Assembly (NCBI RefSeq): GCF_040412425.1
Contig: NC_089756.1
Span: forward strand, 4,930,498-4,994,497
Reading direction: 5' to 3'
Source of the DNA: Macrobrachium rosenbergii
Taxonomy: Eukaryota > Arthropoda > Malacostraca > Decapoda > Palaemonidae
DNA: 64,000 bases
The position numbers were made by a program, and so were the translations under genes. How positions within the stretch are numbered: position 1 is the first letter of the stretch; every line of letters begins with the position of its first letter. Below, piece after piece: positions 34,632-45,198 of the stretch. The notes below the pieces were generated by a model, which did no database searches, had not been told where the DNA came from, and saw only the letters and a list, made by a program, of their open reading frames with translations.

Positions 34632-35690
34632 TTGACTGACAACAAACTCCTGCAGGCAAAGGGTTTTTCAAGACCTGTGGCAGAAGCAATTGCCAGTTGC
34701 AGACGTCAGTCCTTGAACAAGGTCTACCAGGCAAAGTGGGCCATCTTTAGACTTTGGTGCAGAAGACATAACATTTCATCTTTTAAGACATCTTTATATC
34801 AGATAGCAGATTTTCTGCTTTATCTGAGATCCTCCAGGGCCTCTTCCTCTACTATCAAAGGTTATAGATCTATGCTCAGTTCCTTCTTTCATCACAGAGG
34901 CTTAGACATCGCTTCAAACCAGGGTATTTCAGACTTCATTAAGTCTTTTGATTCCTCCAAACCTAGAAGAGAACAGACAGTTGCATGGAGTCTGGACGTA
35001 GTCCTCAAATGGATCACAGGCCCCCTATTCGAACCCCTTCGCTTGTCTTCCCCGAAAGACCTGACAGAAAGACAATATTTCTTATGGCCTTAGCGACTGC
35101 CAAAAGGGTTAGCAAACGCCATGCAATAGATAAAAGAGTTGGGTCCTCCCAGGGGGATGCAGTTTGCTCTCTAACCCTGGGATTTCATGCAAAGAATGAA
35201 ATTCCCTCTAAACCCTAGCCTTGTTCTTTTTTAATAAAGAATTTAATAGACATTCTAGGTCCAGAAGAAGAGGAGAGAGCTCTTTTCCCTGTGAGGGGTC
35301 TCAGATATTACCTTCATAAAACTGAAAAAATTATAGGACCTGGAAGAAACCTGTGGTGTTCTTAAGAATCCGTCTAGGCCTCTTTCAAAGAATGCCATCT
35401 CGTTCATTTTAAGGGACCTCATCCTGGAAGCTCACTCCCTGATTGGAGAAGACTCTTTACCTTCCTTGAAGGTGAAAGCTCATGAGGTTAGGACAGTAGT
35501 TATCTTGTTAGCTTTTAAGCACAACTTGTCCCTGTCCTCTGTCCTACAGGCAACTTCCTGGTGATGTAAGTCAGAATTTGCGATGCACTATTTGCGAGAT
35601 GTTGAAATGATGTACGATAATTGCAGTACCCTGCGACCTTTATCCGTAGCTGGCATGATATTGGGGGAGGAAGCATAGGGAGCTTCCCTT
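34632..35690 (+). pseudogene. Inner DIRS-B tyrosine recombinase
   Basis: The N-terminal part (34632-35093) has AKGFSRPVAEAIASCRR, NKVYQAKWAIFRLWCRR and ADFLLYLRSSRASSSTIKGY, the core-binding domain. A frame change leads to ALATAKRVSKRHAIDK, which holds the first catalytic Arg, and CSLTLGFHAKNE. Later AHEVRTVVILL provides H-x-x-R, and after a TGA codon FAMHYLRDVEMMYDN provides the nucleophile Tyr. All catalytic residues are recognisable, but spread over broken frames. Confidence 0.75.
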
Positions 35691-36190
35691 CCATCCCCCT
35701 TTATCTTTGTCTTGGAGTATGGTGTTGAGTCCTAGGGAAGCCTGGGGGCCACTATGTACTTAGAGTACCCACCAGTTTTTAGTGATTGGGTGATGATTTC
35801 TTGTTTTTAATGGTGTAGGTGACTAGTTGGTCTGGTTCGTTTCGTAATTATGGTACTGAACCCTGGGCAGGGGCAAATACTCAGACGTTGTCGGCCATCG
35901 GAAATATCCTTCACCACAAAGCTCCTTCTGATGCTTTCTCAGCCATCAGAGTACTCCTTCCCTGGAAAGTTCCCACATCAGTAGAGACGCTCCATGGCTA
36001 TGCCTCCGTGCCACTACAGGTTGAGATGAGCACCAACCAGATGCAGTATCTACCTGCAGCAGCTCTGTCTCACCAGGTAAAGAAAAACAAGTATCAGTGC
36101 TGGCATACCATCTATTCTCAATGCATTAATGTTATAATGTTTTGGAGTAGAATATGTCCATGAATTCCCATCTCCTGTCAATGTGATATT

Positions 36191-36285
36191 CAGTGATGTA
36201 ATTACTGAGTAAGTTACATATAGAAAAATGACATTTTTATGATAAAATAAAGTTTTATATGTACTTACCCAGAAATTATGAGTAG
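36191..36285 (+). repeat. ICR of inner DIRS-B
   Basis: First half TAATTACTGAGTAAGTTACA is complementary to the left ITR end; second half, ATGACATTTTTATGATAAAA onward, is complementary to the right ITR end (45776-45813). The two meet at about 36212, as in a circle joint. The outer copy has lost this segment near 47310. Confidence 0.75.
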
Positions 36286-36289
36286 AGCC

Positions 36290-36480
36290 CTCCTTCCTCA
36301 CCTTGTATGGACATTTCGCACAAACAAATTGAAGCTCTTTGCTAAGTTGTTCCTCTTCTTCCCCAGAAAGTGGGTTGGGTCTAGTCAGCTACTCAAACAG
36401 AAGTGTTATGATGAATTTTGAAATTCAAGCTGCCATGCGAGTAGAAACTACAGTGATGTAATTACTGGGTAAGTATACAG
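36290..36480 (+). repeat. Right ITR of inner DIRS-B, first part
   Basis: Inverse of about 29995-30160 (shared AAGAGGAACAACTTAGCA, AGCTTCAATTTGTTTGTGC-like). It breaks off at TATACAG|TA where the Tigger-like element is inserted, and continues at 45776. Confidence 0.75.
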
Positions 36481-36768
36481 TACAGTAATATCTCGAACTT
36501 GCGCGATTCGAGTTGCACAAATTCACAGACACAAATTTTTCATTGGAACCTAACTAATTGTCATACACAAGTTTTTCACAGACACGCAAACATTTGGGAA
36601 CACTGAGAAACCCAGTAAAAATGTTTGTTTAATTTTTTTATGTAATTTATAAGTTTTCAAGCTTTCATGTGTAAATTAAATAACATTAAATATTATTAAA
36701 AGTAATAATTTCTCTCTTTTTACCTAATAATAAGTACTAATTGTCAAATAATAAGATTAATAAAATTA

Positions 36769-36773
<5 letters not shown>

Positions 36774-36826
<53 letters not shown>

Positions 36827-36832
36827 GTAATA
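36774..36832. repeat. (AAT)n microsatellite at the DIRS-A2 left junction
   Basis: Interrupted once by AGT. The tract resumes at 44219-44243, on the other side of DIRS-A2. Confidence 0.95.
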
Positions 36833-37904
36833 AAGGGATTTTGACAAAGGAAAAATCTATTTCTGGGCTCGACCTGTGTCACCCAGTGAAATGGTTCCAA
36901 TAGCACACATTTCTAGGTATAAATATCGATAAATATACCAGAGAAAAAAGCTATTCATAATGCCAGGGTTACTACCCCTGGATCAATCACCACAATGGTG
37001 TCGGTATGCACAAGGGGTGAATGGTAACCACTATCACAGGTCTCCATCCTATAGATTTCTCTATTCTCAACGCCCCAAAATTGGAGGAGCCGTACCAACC
37101 ATTACCATCCGCTCGCTGCCAACTACTACTCGCGCCCGCCATCTTCATTCCAATCTTAGCACGAACACGTGAACACCGTAATTTTTTCTTTTGGTGATTG
37201 TGTTCCCGTTTTTCAGCTTTAATCATGTCATCCCACGAGGATTTTCCACCATCTAAGTTGAGTACTATTTCTGATTGGTTTTTTAACGCAGAGGCACTGT
37301 ATTTATGAACTGTACGTAAAAAATGTTTACCAGTGTAAATAGTTCTGATATGCAGCCGAGCGTGGGCTGTGTTTGCCTCTTTCACGTTTTCGACCTTCAG
37401 TCTCCGCATTTATATTAGCATTTATATTAGCAGAACGAATTCTACTAGTTTTTTATCCATACTCCATTCAGTTTGGAGCTTATTTTGGAGAAATTACCAT
37501 GTCGCTGGTAAGGAGACAAAGGAACCTTGTATCATGGCTGAGCTAGGCTCAACTTTTTCTGATCATAGAATTTGAGTCTTTTTATCGGTTTCCTTCCTCC
37601 ACCAGGTGCCTTCTCGATGGTGTTATTATTATTATCATGATTATAGCTGATATGTATAAGGATGGATGGCAAGTCCATTCCTGGATTAGTTTATGCATGT
37701 AATTCGGCGTCAGAGGTAGGCCATCTTGGTACCTAACGTTACCTATATAACCAATGTTTTTTGGGCCTTCTCTGCTGCCGAGTCATTTATGTATTTATAT
37801 TTATATATAATCTTTAGGCTAACCCACATCATGAGTGGTTAACATTATTTATGTTTTGTTGTTCAGATAACAAGGTAGTTTTAATTCTAATATAAGGTAG
37901 TTTC

Positions 37905-38345
37905 TAGCCTAGCCTACCTGACCAGGCCGTAATACAGTTTTGGAGGGTTAGGCTAGGCATGACATGCGCTCTTACACGATGCTCAGGCTACCTAGCTCAC
38001 CTGACCAGGCCGTTTTATGGTTTTGGAGGGGGAAGTTAGGCTAGTGAGGGAGTTCCTCGTTCACACTTAGCCCACCTGACCAGGCCGTTAGGTTTTGGAG
38101 GGTGAGGTTAGGCTAGTGAGAGAGTTCCTCATTCACACTTAGCCCACCTGGCCAGGCCGTTAGGTTTTGGAGGGTGAGGTTAGATTAGTGAGAGGGCTCC
38201 TCTATTCATAATTTGCCACCTGACCAAGCTGTCTCGGTTTTGGAGGGTGTGGCTAGGTTAGTACGAAGGTTCTTCTCTCCCCACACCTGTAGCGCTCAAT
38301 CCTAGCCTTCCTGACCAGCCCAAAAAGTTTTGGTTTTGGAGGGTA
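37905..38345 (+). repeat. Tandem repeats in DIRS-A2 leader
   Basis: About six units of 60-80 bp, each with CACCTGACCAGGCCGTT followed by TTTTGGAGGGTGAGGTTAGG. DIRS-A3 has a smaller, more diverged set near 55010-55265. Confidence 0.85.
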
Positions 38346-38959
38346 GGCTAGGAACAGGAGGTTTAAACTCCGGCTTTTTCGTGTATATAGCCTAGTCCCT
38401 TTTTTACCTGAACGATTAGAATTTGGCGACGTTGCCTGGGCGACATCCTCGTAAGAGGAAAGCCGATCGTTTGCGCTCGGCACCCCCGTAAGGAGGTTAT
38501 ATTCGGCTTCTCGGAGGGTGCTACCCACCTGACCGGTCGCCGTTCGCCGGGTTTCCGCCACTCACTACCTTTCCCTTAACAGGCGGTGTTTCGTTAGCTC
38601 GCTTCTAATTACTTTTAGTAGTTAGTAGCTGGAGCGTCGAACACTGTCCCGTGGAAGCAAATAAGAGTTACGATATGTTAGAATTTAAGTCTCCGCCGGG
38701 CTAGTCGGATCTTTCGTTGTTATTGTCCATTTAACCACTCCGGTGGGTATGGTTCACGGTATGTTTGGCGGTTTCCATTATATGGTTTCTGCCCTGGGTG
38801 ATTGAGAGATGGGCTATATGCGAACACTCTATTCCGCTCATATTACGCCGATTCCATATTATGTGACACAATGAGATTTCAGTGACAAATCACGGCGGAG
38901 TATCATAGAGTACTTGTTTATAACATATATAGTAGTTAACCATTCTGTAGCATAAATCT

Positions 38960-39123
38960 ATGTTTATTAGACTTTTGCTGCCGGACTCAGTTCCGGCGGG
39001 TTTTGCCTTGATGATACTCATGTATCATCATCCATAATCTATGTTAAGGTAGACTATTGCCGCCGGACTTAGTTCCGGCGGGTCTTGCCTTGATGATACT
39101 CATGTACCATCATTCCACTTACA
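38960..39123 (+). repeat. Duplicated segment and predicted 3' splice site before exon 1
   Basis: Two tandem copies of about 85 bp containing CCGGACTCAGTTCCGGCGG and TTGCCTTGATGATACTCATG. They end in TTCCACTTACAG immediately before ATGGTACG, which looks like an acceptor for a leader intron. DIRS-A3 repeats this arrangement. Confidence 0.6.
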
Positions 39124-39296
39124 GATGGTACGTTGTCAGGAGCCAGGTTGCACGGCCGTTCTCCAGCAACCCTGCGGACACGAGGTGTGCCACTCGCACT
39201 CCAGCTGTGCGGTGCATGTTGGAGACCTGATCGTTTGGCACCCGGACGGCTGTGAAATTTGTTACGCTCTTTAAGAGCTCGTAACAGATGAGTCGG
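39124..39296 (+). pseudogene. DIRS-A2 N-terminal Cys/His-rich exon
   Basis: Starts at ATG (39124): MVRCQEPGCTAVLQQPCGHE, then VCHSHSSCAVHVGDLIVWHP and DGCEICYAL. The Cys/His pattern is C-x4-C, C-x-H-x2-C, H, C, H-x3-C-x2-C and suggests two bound zinc ions. A TAA follows YAL at 39272-39274, where DIRS-A3 reads on as YGLASDES; the exon ends at GATGAGTCG|GTAAGT. The stop would cut the spliced protein in this copy. Confidence 0.65.
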
Positions 39297-39407
39297 TAAG
39301 TGATAGGAGACTGCTAACCTTTAGTCTCTTTTTGATTTTAATGGCTCATATGGATATATGCGAAAAATTTGGAGAATATTTTCAGCAAGTCCTACCTTCT
39401 CTTCCAG
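39297..39407 (+). other. Predicted spliceosomal intron of DIRS-A2
   Basis: 111 bp; donor GTAAGTGA, acceptor TTCTCTTCCAG; phase 0, same codon position as in the other two copies. Confidence 0.75.
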
Positions 39408-41497
39408 TCTAACCAAGCAATCCGTGCCTCTTCGCTGTCGACCCTGAAGACCTGGGTCGGCGGATTTGGGAGAAACGTTGCATCCAGCCACCCCTACGTA
39501 CTGTCGGAGGAGATTTGCAATCTCCTCTATCCGAATGCCCAGATCTCCGCCGCAGTACCGAAGGAAGTGGCCGCCCCACTCATCGAGAGGATCAGACAGG
39601 AGACGCAGCCCTCCCTAGATGACAACCTGTGCGGAGAGGTGGCGGAAGAGGTAGCGGCCATCAACATCCACCTCGAGCCTATGAGCGTAGATGACCATCA
39701 GGTAGAAGGTAGGGTGGTAAGTGAGGCAGGTGAGGATAGTGTTAGTAGATCTCTCTTTAGTTCACCTCTTGTTCCTCTTCCTTCCAGGGATTTCATAAGT
39801 CAGCTAACCTTGGGGACAGATCTCGGTCTGTTAAAGAAGGACTTACCAAAGTCCTCTAGACCTCAAAGGTCTAATCCGCCAGCTTCCTCTAGTTCGTCAC
39901 TGGCTCCCAAACCAGTGACATCCTCAAGTAAGGCTACTCCCCCGTCTAAGGGGTCGAGGTCCAGAGTTTCAAAGGCTAAGCCCCCACAGCCTAGCTTCGA
40001 CTCTGAGGCTTTTGTCGAACTGCTGATGCAGAAGATCGACTCCAAGGTTGAAGCTAGGCTACAAGATCTCTCGTCTCAGCTTGTCACAAGCTTAGAGACC
40101 TCCGGACAGTCAGTGCTGTCATTGGCACAAAGGATGCAGACCCAGGAAAGCTTGCTCTCCGGATTCATCCAATCCGGAGCAGTACAGCAGTCACATGTTG
40201 TCCCGGATGCCTCCAGACTGCCCCCCTTTGATAAGGGGAACCCGTGGCGGCTGGCCCTGCATGCTCCCCTGCATAATGGCACACTAACCATTGAGGGTTT
40301 GGGCACTCGTCGTCTGGAAGAACTAGAGTTCTTTCCAGCCAACCTAGTGCCTCCCTATCCAGGCTTTGCCAGGTTAACTGAGGAAGCCTGGATTAGGTCT
40401 GATAAGGTCCCTAAGGAAACGGTCATCTTTCCTAGGGACCAAGCTCAATCCGCCCTGATGCGTGCTCTCACCGACTGGGAGTGCGAGAACACGAAACTTA
40501 CTCCCTTTAAGGGAAGTTTCACGATGTTCTCCATAGGTGACTCCATCCCTACCCCCTGCACTACTAAGATTGCAGAGCTGACCCTTCAGGCTGGGATAGA
40601 TGGCAAGCCTATACCTCAACTCCGGGAGACAGATCCTACTTCCCTTCTCTTCCCGGAGATTCGAATGTTGGTTGGGAGCTCCGGCAACGCTTCACGGGGA
40701 AACTCGATCCCGAGTGTGCCTCCACCCTGTTCAGCGAGCAACTTCCCAGGATTCCAGAGGCTCTACTGAAGACGGAGTATGAGGCTAGATGCAGGTTGAG
40801 TTGCTCCCTGCATTCCGTCACCATCTCAGAGGTAACGGCATTAGTTTATACTGACGAACCTCTGTTTCAGGACCTCACAAAGTCGTTATTGGCATCCTTC
40901 CAATCGGACCTTTATGACTTTGTGGTTGCGAGGCAGAACTGCCGAAAGCACATCTTTGCAGACGCCACCATCAGGCATGAGCCCAATAGACTCATGAAGA
41001 GTTCTATCTGGGGACCTAACCTCTTCCCAGAGGATGAGGTCAATAATGTCCTGGCAGAGGCAACCAGAGCGAACCAGAGTCTTCACTCTCGCTGGGGTCT
41101 TCCTTTCAAAAGGAAGTCCTCCGAGACCTCCGGACCTCAACCTAAGGAAAGGAAAAGGTTCAGGAGATTCCAGAGCTATAGGAAACCTCAGGCTCAAACT
41201 GTGCTTCAGGCGGTACCGGTCTCACAGATCGGACAGTCTTCCACATCCAAGGCACAGCCTCAGCAGCAGTTCGTACTGATGCAGCCAGCTCAGCAAGCTT
41301 CTGCTCTGCCAGCCTTCGTGACGTCCCCAGCTTTCAACGCCTCGTTTGAAAGCCAAGGGGCATTTCGAGGTTACAATAGACATGCGAGGGGTAGCAGAGC
41401 CAGAGCCGCCTACAGAGGTAGAGCAGCGTCCAGACCTCTCTCGCGTGGAAGAGGAGGCCGAGGAGGCAGAGGGAGTAAGACCTCTTCCAATCAATGA
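39408..41497 (+). pseudogene. DIRS-A2 gag-like ORF (exon 2)
   Basis: Begins SNQAIRASSLSTLKTWVGGF. Domains: an N-terminal helical segment (EEICNLLYPNAQISAAVPKE), a Ser/Pro/Lys-rich linker, a coiled-coil-like part (LLMQKIDSKVEARLQDLSSQ), the conserved core (TIEGLGTRRLEELEFFPANL, FPRDQAQSALMRALTDWE, LTPFKGSFTMFSIGDSIPTP), then FQSDLYDFVVARQNCRKHIF and a Gln-rich and Arg/Gly-rich tail. One frame change near 40650-40790. The end overlaps the RT frame from 41346. Likely RNA-binding structural protein, by position. Confidence 0.75.
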
Positions 41498-42659
41498 GCC
41501 TCCTCAGGTAGGCGGGAGATTATATATCTTCTGGGACCATTGGACCTTCAGTCCATGGGCCCACAGCATAATTTCAAAAGATCTGGGATGGAGCTGGAGC
41601 AGAGGGCCTCCTCCGCCAATCAGATTCCATCAACCTCCATCCAAAGACTTACTGGACTTTGCAAAAGACCTTCTGCAAAAGAAGGCAATAAAGAAAGTGA
41701 GACACTTGAAATTTCAAGGCCGTCTGTTCAGTGTCCCAAAGAAAGACTCAGACAAGCAAAGAGTAATTCTAGACTTGTCTCGTCTCAACTTATACATTCA
41801 ATGCGACAAGTTTCGCATGCTTACAATCTCGCAGGTACGGACCCTACTTCCCCGTGGGGCCGTCACCACCTCTATAGATCTTTCAGACGCATATTATCAC
41901 GTCCCGGTTAAGAAAAACTTCTCTCCTTACCTAGGGTTCAGACTAGGAAAACAAGCATACTCGTTCAGAGTCATGCCATTCGGGCTCAACATAGCACCCA
42001 GAATTTTTACCAAACTGGCAGAGACAGTAGTCCAAGAACTATGGGCCCAAGGGATTATGCTGGCCGCATACCTGGACGATTGGATAATTTGGGCATCCAA
42101 CGCCAAGGAATGTCGAAAAGCAACATTCACAGTAATCAACTTCCTGGAATACTTGGGATTCCAAATAAACAGGAAGAAATCCCGTCTAGTTCCGGCGGCT
42201 CAATTTCAGTGGTTGGGAATCCAGTGGGACCTAAACACACACAAACTGTCACTTCCGCCAGCCAAAAGGAGGGAAATAGCCAAAGCTACCAGGCAGTTCC
42301 TCAAGAACAAAAGAGCCTCTCGTCGTACCCAGGAAAGAGTTCTAGGCTCTCTTCAGTTCGCTTCAGTAACAGACTTGTTGCTAAAAGCCAGACTGAAGGA
42401 TATAAACAGGGTATGGCGGAAACGAGCCAACAGCAGAAACAGAGACAAGATGTCTCTAATTCCGCCGGTATTGAGGAAGAGGCTTCGACCATGGTCGACA
42501 GTCAAGAGTTTGGCAAGGTCAGTGCCTCTTCAATTTCCCCCTCCATCGCTAGTGATCCATACAGATGCTTCCCTAAGCGGATGGGGAGGATACTCCCACC
42601 ACAAGAAAGTTAAGGAACGTGGTCGACAGTATTCCGCCAGTTCCATATCAACATTCTAG
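41346..42659 (+). CDS. DIRS-A2 reverse transcriptase
   Basis: Open for 437 codons. The RT core starts at about residue 110: FQGRLFSVPKKDSDKQRVIL, motif A TSIDLSDAYYHVPV, motif B MPFGLNIAPRIFTKL, active site YLDDWIIWA, then FLEYLGFQINRKKSRLVPAA and the thumb. It reaches the start of RNase H (VIHTDASLSGWGGYSHH) before a 1-nt shift near 42610 takes it to a stop at 42657. The RT itself has all catalytic Asp residues and looks intact. Confidence 0.85.
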   Translation: MKAKGHFEVTIDMRGVAEPEPPTEVEQRPDLSRVEEEAEEAEGVRPLPINEPPQVGGRLYIFWDHWTFSPWAHSIISKDLGWSWSRGPPPPIRFHQPPSKDLLDFAKDLLQKKAIKKVRHLKFQGRLFSVPKKDSDKQRVILDLSRLNLYIQCDKFRMLTISQVRTLLPRGAVTTSIDLSDAYYHVPVKKNFSPYLGFRLGKQAYSFRVMPFGLNIAPRIFTKLAETVVQELWAQGIMLAAYLDDWIIWASNAKECRKATFTVINFLEYLGFQINRKKSRLVPAAQFQWLGIQWDLNTHKLSLPPAKRREIAKATRQFLKNKRASRRTQERVLGSLQFASVTDLLLKARLKDINRVWRKRANSRNRDKMSLIPPVLRKRLRPWSTVKSLARSVPLQFPPPSLVIHTDASLSGWGGYSHHKKVKERGRQYSASSISTF

Positions 42660-43330
42660 AGGCAATGGCAGTATTTCTAACATTAAAGAAACTACGTCCA
42701 GCCAGACAGATTCACATCAGACTGGTGCTGGACAGTGCAGTAGTTGTACATTGCCTAAACAGAGGGGGCTCCAAGTCGAGCCATATCAATCAGGTAATGA
42801 TTGCAATTTTCTCTCTGGCAAGGAAACATCTTTGGCACCTGTCAGCTACCCACCTGGCAGGTGTTCAAAATGTCATTGCAGATTCACTATCCAGGACAAC
42901 TCCGCTGGAGTCGGAATGGTCCTTGGACAAGACGTCGTTCAAGTGGATTTGTCTTCAGGTACCGGGTCTCCAGGTAGACCTGTTTGCCACAGAGAGCAAC
43001 CACAAGCTTCCGTGTTACGTTGCTCCCAATCTAGACCCTCTAGCTCATTCCACAGATGCGATGTCAATCGACTGGAACAGATGGCAACGGATCTATCTGT
43101 TTCCACCAATAAACCTAATGATGAAAGTTTTACACAAACTCAGATCATTCAAAGGTCAAGTAGCACTTGTGGCACCCAACTGGCCGAAGAGCAATTGGTT
43201 TCCTCTTTTACTAGAGTTGAAGCTCCGGCACAAACAGATCCCCAATCCAAGAGTGACACAAGTAGTGCAAACTCGGACTGTGTCAGCTTCCTCAAGAATT
43301 CTGAATGCCCTAGCTTTATGGACTTCATGA
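42612..43330 (+). pseudogene. DIRS-A2 RNase H and methyltransferase-like domain
   Basis: In the frame after the shift: LEAMAVFLTLKKL (Glu), LVLDSAVVVHCLNRGG (Asp), HLAGVQNVIADSLSR (Asp), then LQVDLFATESNHKLPCYVAP, STDAMSIDWNRWQRIYLFPP and LVAPNWPKSNWFPLL, the DIRS methyltransferase-like segment. Catalytic RNase H residues are all present, but the frame is separated from RT. Confidence 0.8.
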
Positions 43331-44061
43331 AGTTTGCAGCTCAGAAAGACGCTAACATTGACCCTCTTAATACACTGTTCATAGAATCAGATAAGAGGGA
43401 ATCTACTCTCAGACAATATGACTCAGCAGTTAAAAAGTTAGCATTATTTTTAAGGGAATCTGAAGCTCAGAAAATGACCACGAATCTAGCAATCTCTTTC
43501 TTCAGATCATTATTTGAGAAAGGACTGGCCACTAGTACTATTACTACAACAAAATCTGCTTTAAGAAAAATATTTTTACATGGCTTTAATATTAACCTTA
43601 CAGACACATATTTTTCGTCAATTCCTTAAGCATGTGCTCGTCTTAGACCAGCAACCCGTCCACACATGGTTTCCTGGTTCTTAAATGACGTACTTAAATT
43701 GGCATCAGACACTGATAACGAATTATGTATATACCTCAGTCTGTTAAGGAAAACGTTATTCCTAGTAAGTCTAGCCTCAGGGGCTAGAATTTCTGAACTG
43801 TCTGCTCTTTCTAGAGAACCGAATCATGTTGATTTCCTCCCGTCAGGAGAAGTTCTGTTGTCTCCGGATCTCAGTTTTCTAGCAAAGAATGAGGATCCAC
43901 AAAATAGATGGTCTCCTTGGAAGATTATTCCCCTTCCACAGGATCTGTCTTTATGTCCAGTTAACACTTTAAAAGCTTATTTAAATAGAACTTCTAAAAG
44001 AATTTCAGGCCCTCTTTTTGTTAGGGAAAATGGAGGTACCACCAAGCTATTGTATGGCTGA
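42619..44061 (+). pseudogene. DIRS-A2 tyrosine recombinase, C-terminal catalytic part deleted
   Basis: An N-terminal extension of about 220 residues overlaps RNase H-MT in another frame. From about 43300 the recombinase proper follows (DCVSFLKNSECPSFMDFMKF, STLRQYDSAVKKLALFLRES). A TAA at 43627-43629 follows YFSSIP. The continuation at 43666 has ASGARISELSALSREP with the first catalytic Arg. At 44036 the reading jumps from GGAGGTA to CCACCAAGC: relative to DIRS-A3, about 590 bp with the H-x-x-R box and the Tyr are gone. Inactive. Confidence 0.85.
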
Positions 44062-44072
44062 TTCTCTGTTAC

Positions 44073-44162
44073 TATTTCACTGGGTGACACAGGTCGAGCC
44101 CAGAAAAGGGATTTTGACAAAGGAAAAATCTATTTCTGGGGGAAGACCTGTGTCACCCAGTG
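44073..44162 (+). repeat. ICR of DIRS-A2
   Basis: Halves complementary to the left ITR end and to the right ITR end of the family, meeting at CCCAGAAAAGGGATTTT. Confidence 0.85.
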
Positions 44163-44469
44163 ACCCTTCCCTATACTTCCTTTCCCACCCAGGTAGCATA
44201 CCAAGCTTGGAGGGTGCTAATAATAATAATAATAATAATAATAAAACTGTAATTACAAAATTTGTATTATTTTGAACAAAAATTCTTCCCTCATCTTTTG
44301 TAAGAAGGAGGTGAAGGCAAAAGCTGTCAGACATGTCATTTAACATGACAAGAAGGGGAGTGTTGCTAATCAATGGTAAAATTTTTCTTGTAATTCTCTC
44401 TCTGTGTGTGTGCGTGTGTGTGTCCGTAATAATTCATAAAAAATTTCACTCTCTTAAGTAAGGACAACT

Positions 44470-44472
<3 letters not shown>

Positions 44473-44550
<78 letters not shown>
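44473..44550. repeat. (TC)n microsatellite, Tigger copy 2
   Basis: Equivalent to a much shorter TC run in copy 1 near 18620. Confidence 0.95.
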
Positions 44551-44553
<3 letters not shown>

Positions 44554-44899
44554 GGTTCGAAGTTAGCCAACCTACGTATTACAGCACTGTTTCTCTGTAT
44601 GTCTTTAACTGTACAGTAGATAATTTTGAATTGATCTTGTAAATGCGCCGTTCTAAAACATAGAGACATAGAGCATTTCAGAACAAAGAGAAAGCGACAG
44701 AATAAAGAAGTTTTTAAAAATGAGGTTGAGAAGACTTCTAAGAATAGATTGGCAGAATGGGGGAGAGAGTCCACCATTTATTTCTTTTTTTAAGGGTAAT
44801 GTATTAAGCTAACTTTTAAATGAAAATACAGTAACTTTAATTTCATTTAATAGTTCGTTTAATACTGAATTTCCATCTTTTGATATCTAACATAAGAAT

Positions 44900-44901
<2 letters not shown>

Positions 44902-44976
<75 letters not shown>
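44902..44976. repeat. (TC)n microsatellite, Tigger copy 2
   Basis: TC run in the first homologous half of the element. Confidence 0.95.
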
Positions 44977-44978
<2 letters not shown>

Positions 44979-45026
44979 GTAATAATTCATAAATAATATA
45001 ACTTGATATTTCAAGTAAGGACAGTA

Positions 45027-45027
<1 letters not shown>

Positions 45028-45060
<33 letters not shown>

Positions 45061-45122
45061 TGTGTTATTCTCTGTCTCCATAATAATTGATAAATAATTT
45101 CACTCTCTTAAGTAAGGACAAC

Positions 45123-45193
<71 letters not shown>
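45028..45193. repeat. Two (TC)n microsatellites, Tigger copy 2
   Basis: TC runs at about 45028-45060 and 45126-45193, separated by AAGTAAGGACAA-containing spacer. Confidence 0.9.

Positions 45194-45198
<5 letters not shown>

Larger units (their letters stand above)
36833..44218 (+). mobile_element. DIRS1-like retrotransposon DIRS-A2
   Basis: The order is left ITR (to about 37170), leader with tandem repeats, Cys/His exon, intron, gag, RT-RNase H-MT, YR with a deletion, and ICR (44073-44162). The right ITR is missing: the copy stops at GGTGCT in the AAT tract, 60 bp after the ICR. The left end carries the extension AAGGGATTTTGACAAAGG normally found only on the right ITR. Close relative of DIRS-A3. 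Confidence 0.88.

Noticed and set aside
37905..38345. Regularly spaced repeats that might suggest a CRISPR array
   Set aside because: Units are diverged, spacing is variable, no cas genes, and the sequence lies in a retrotransposon leader of a eukaryote.
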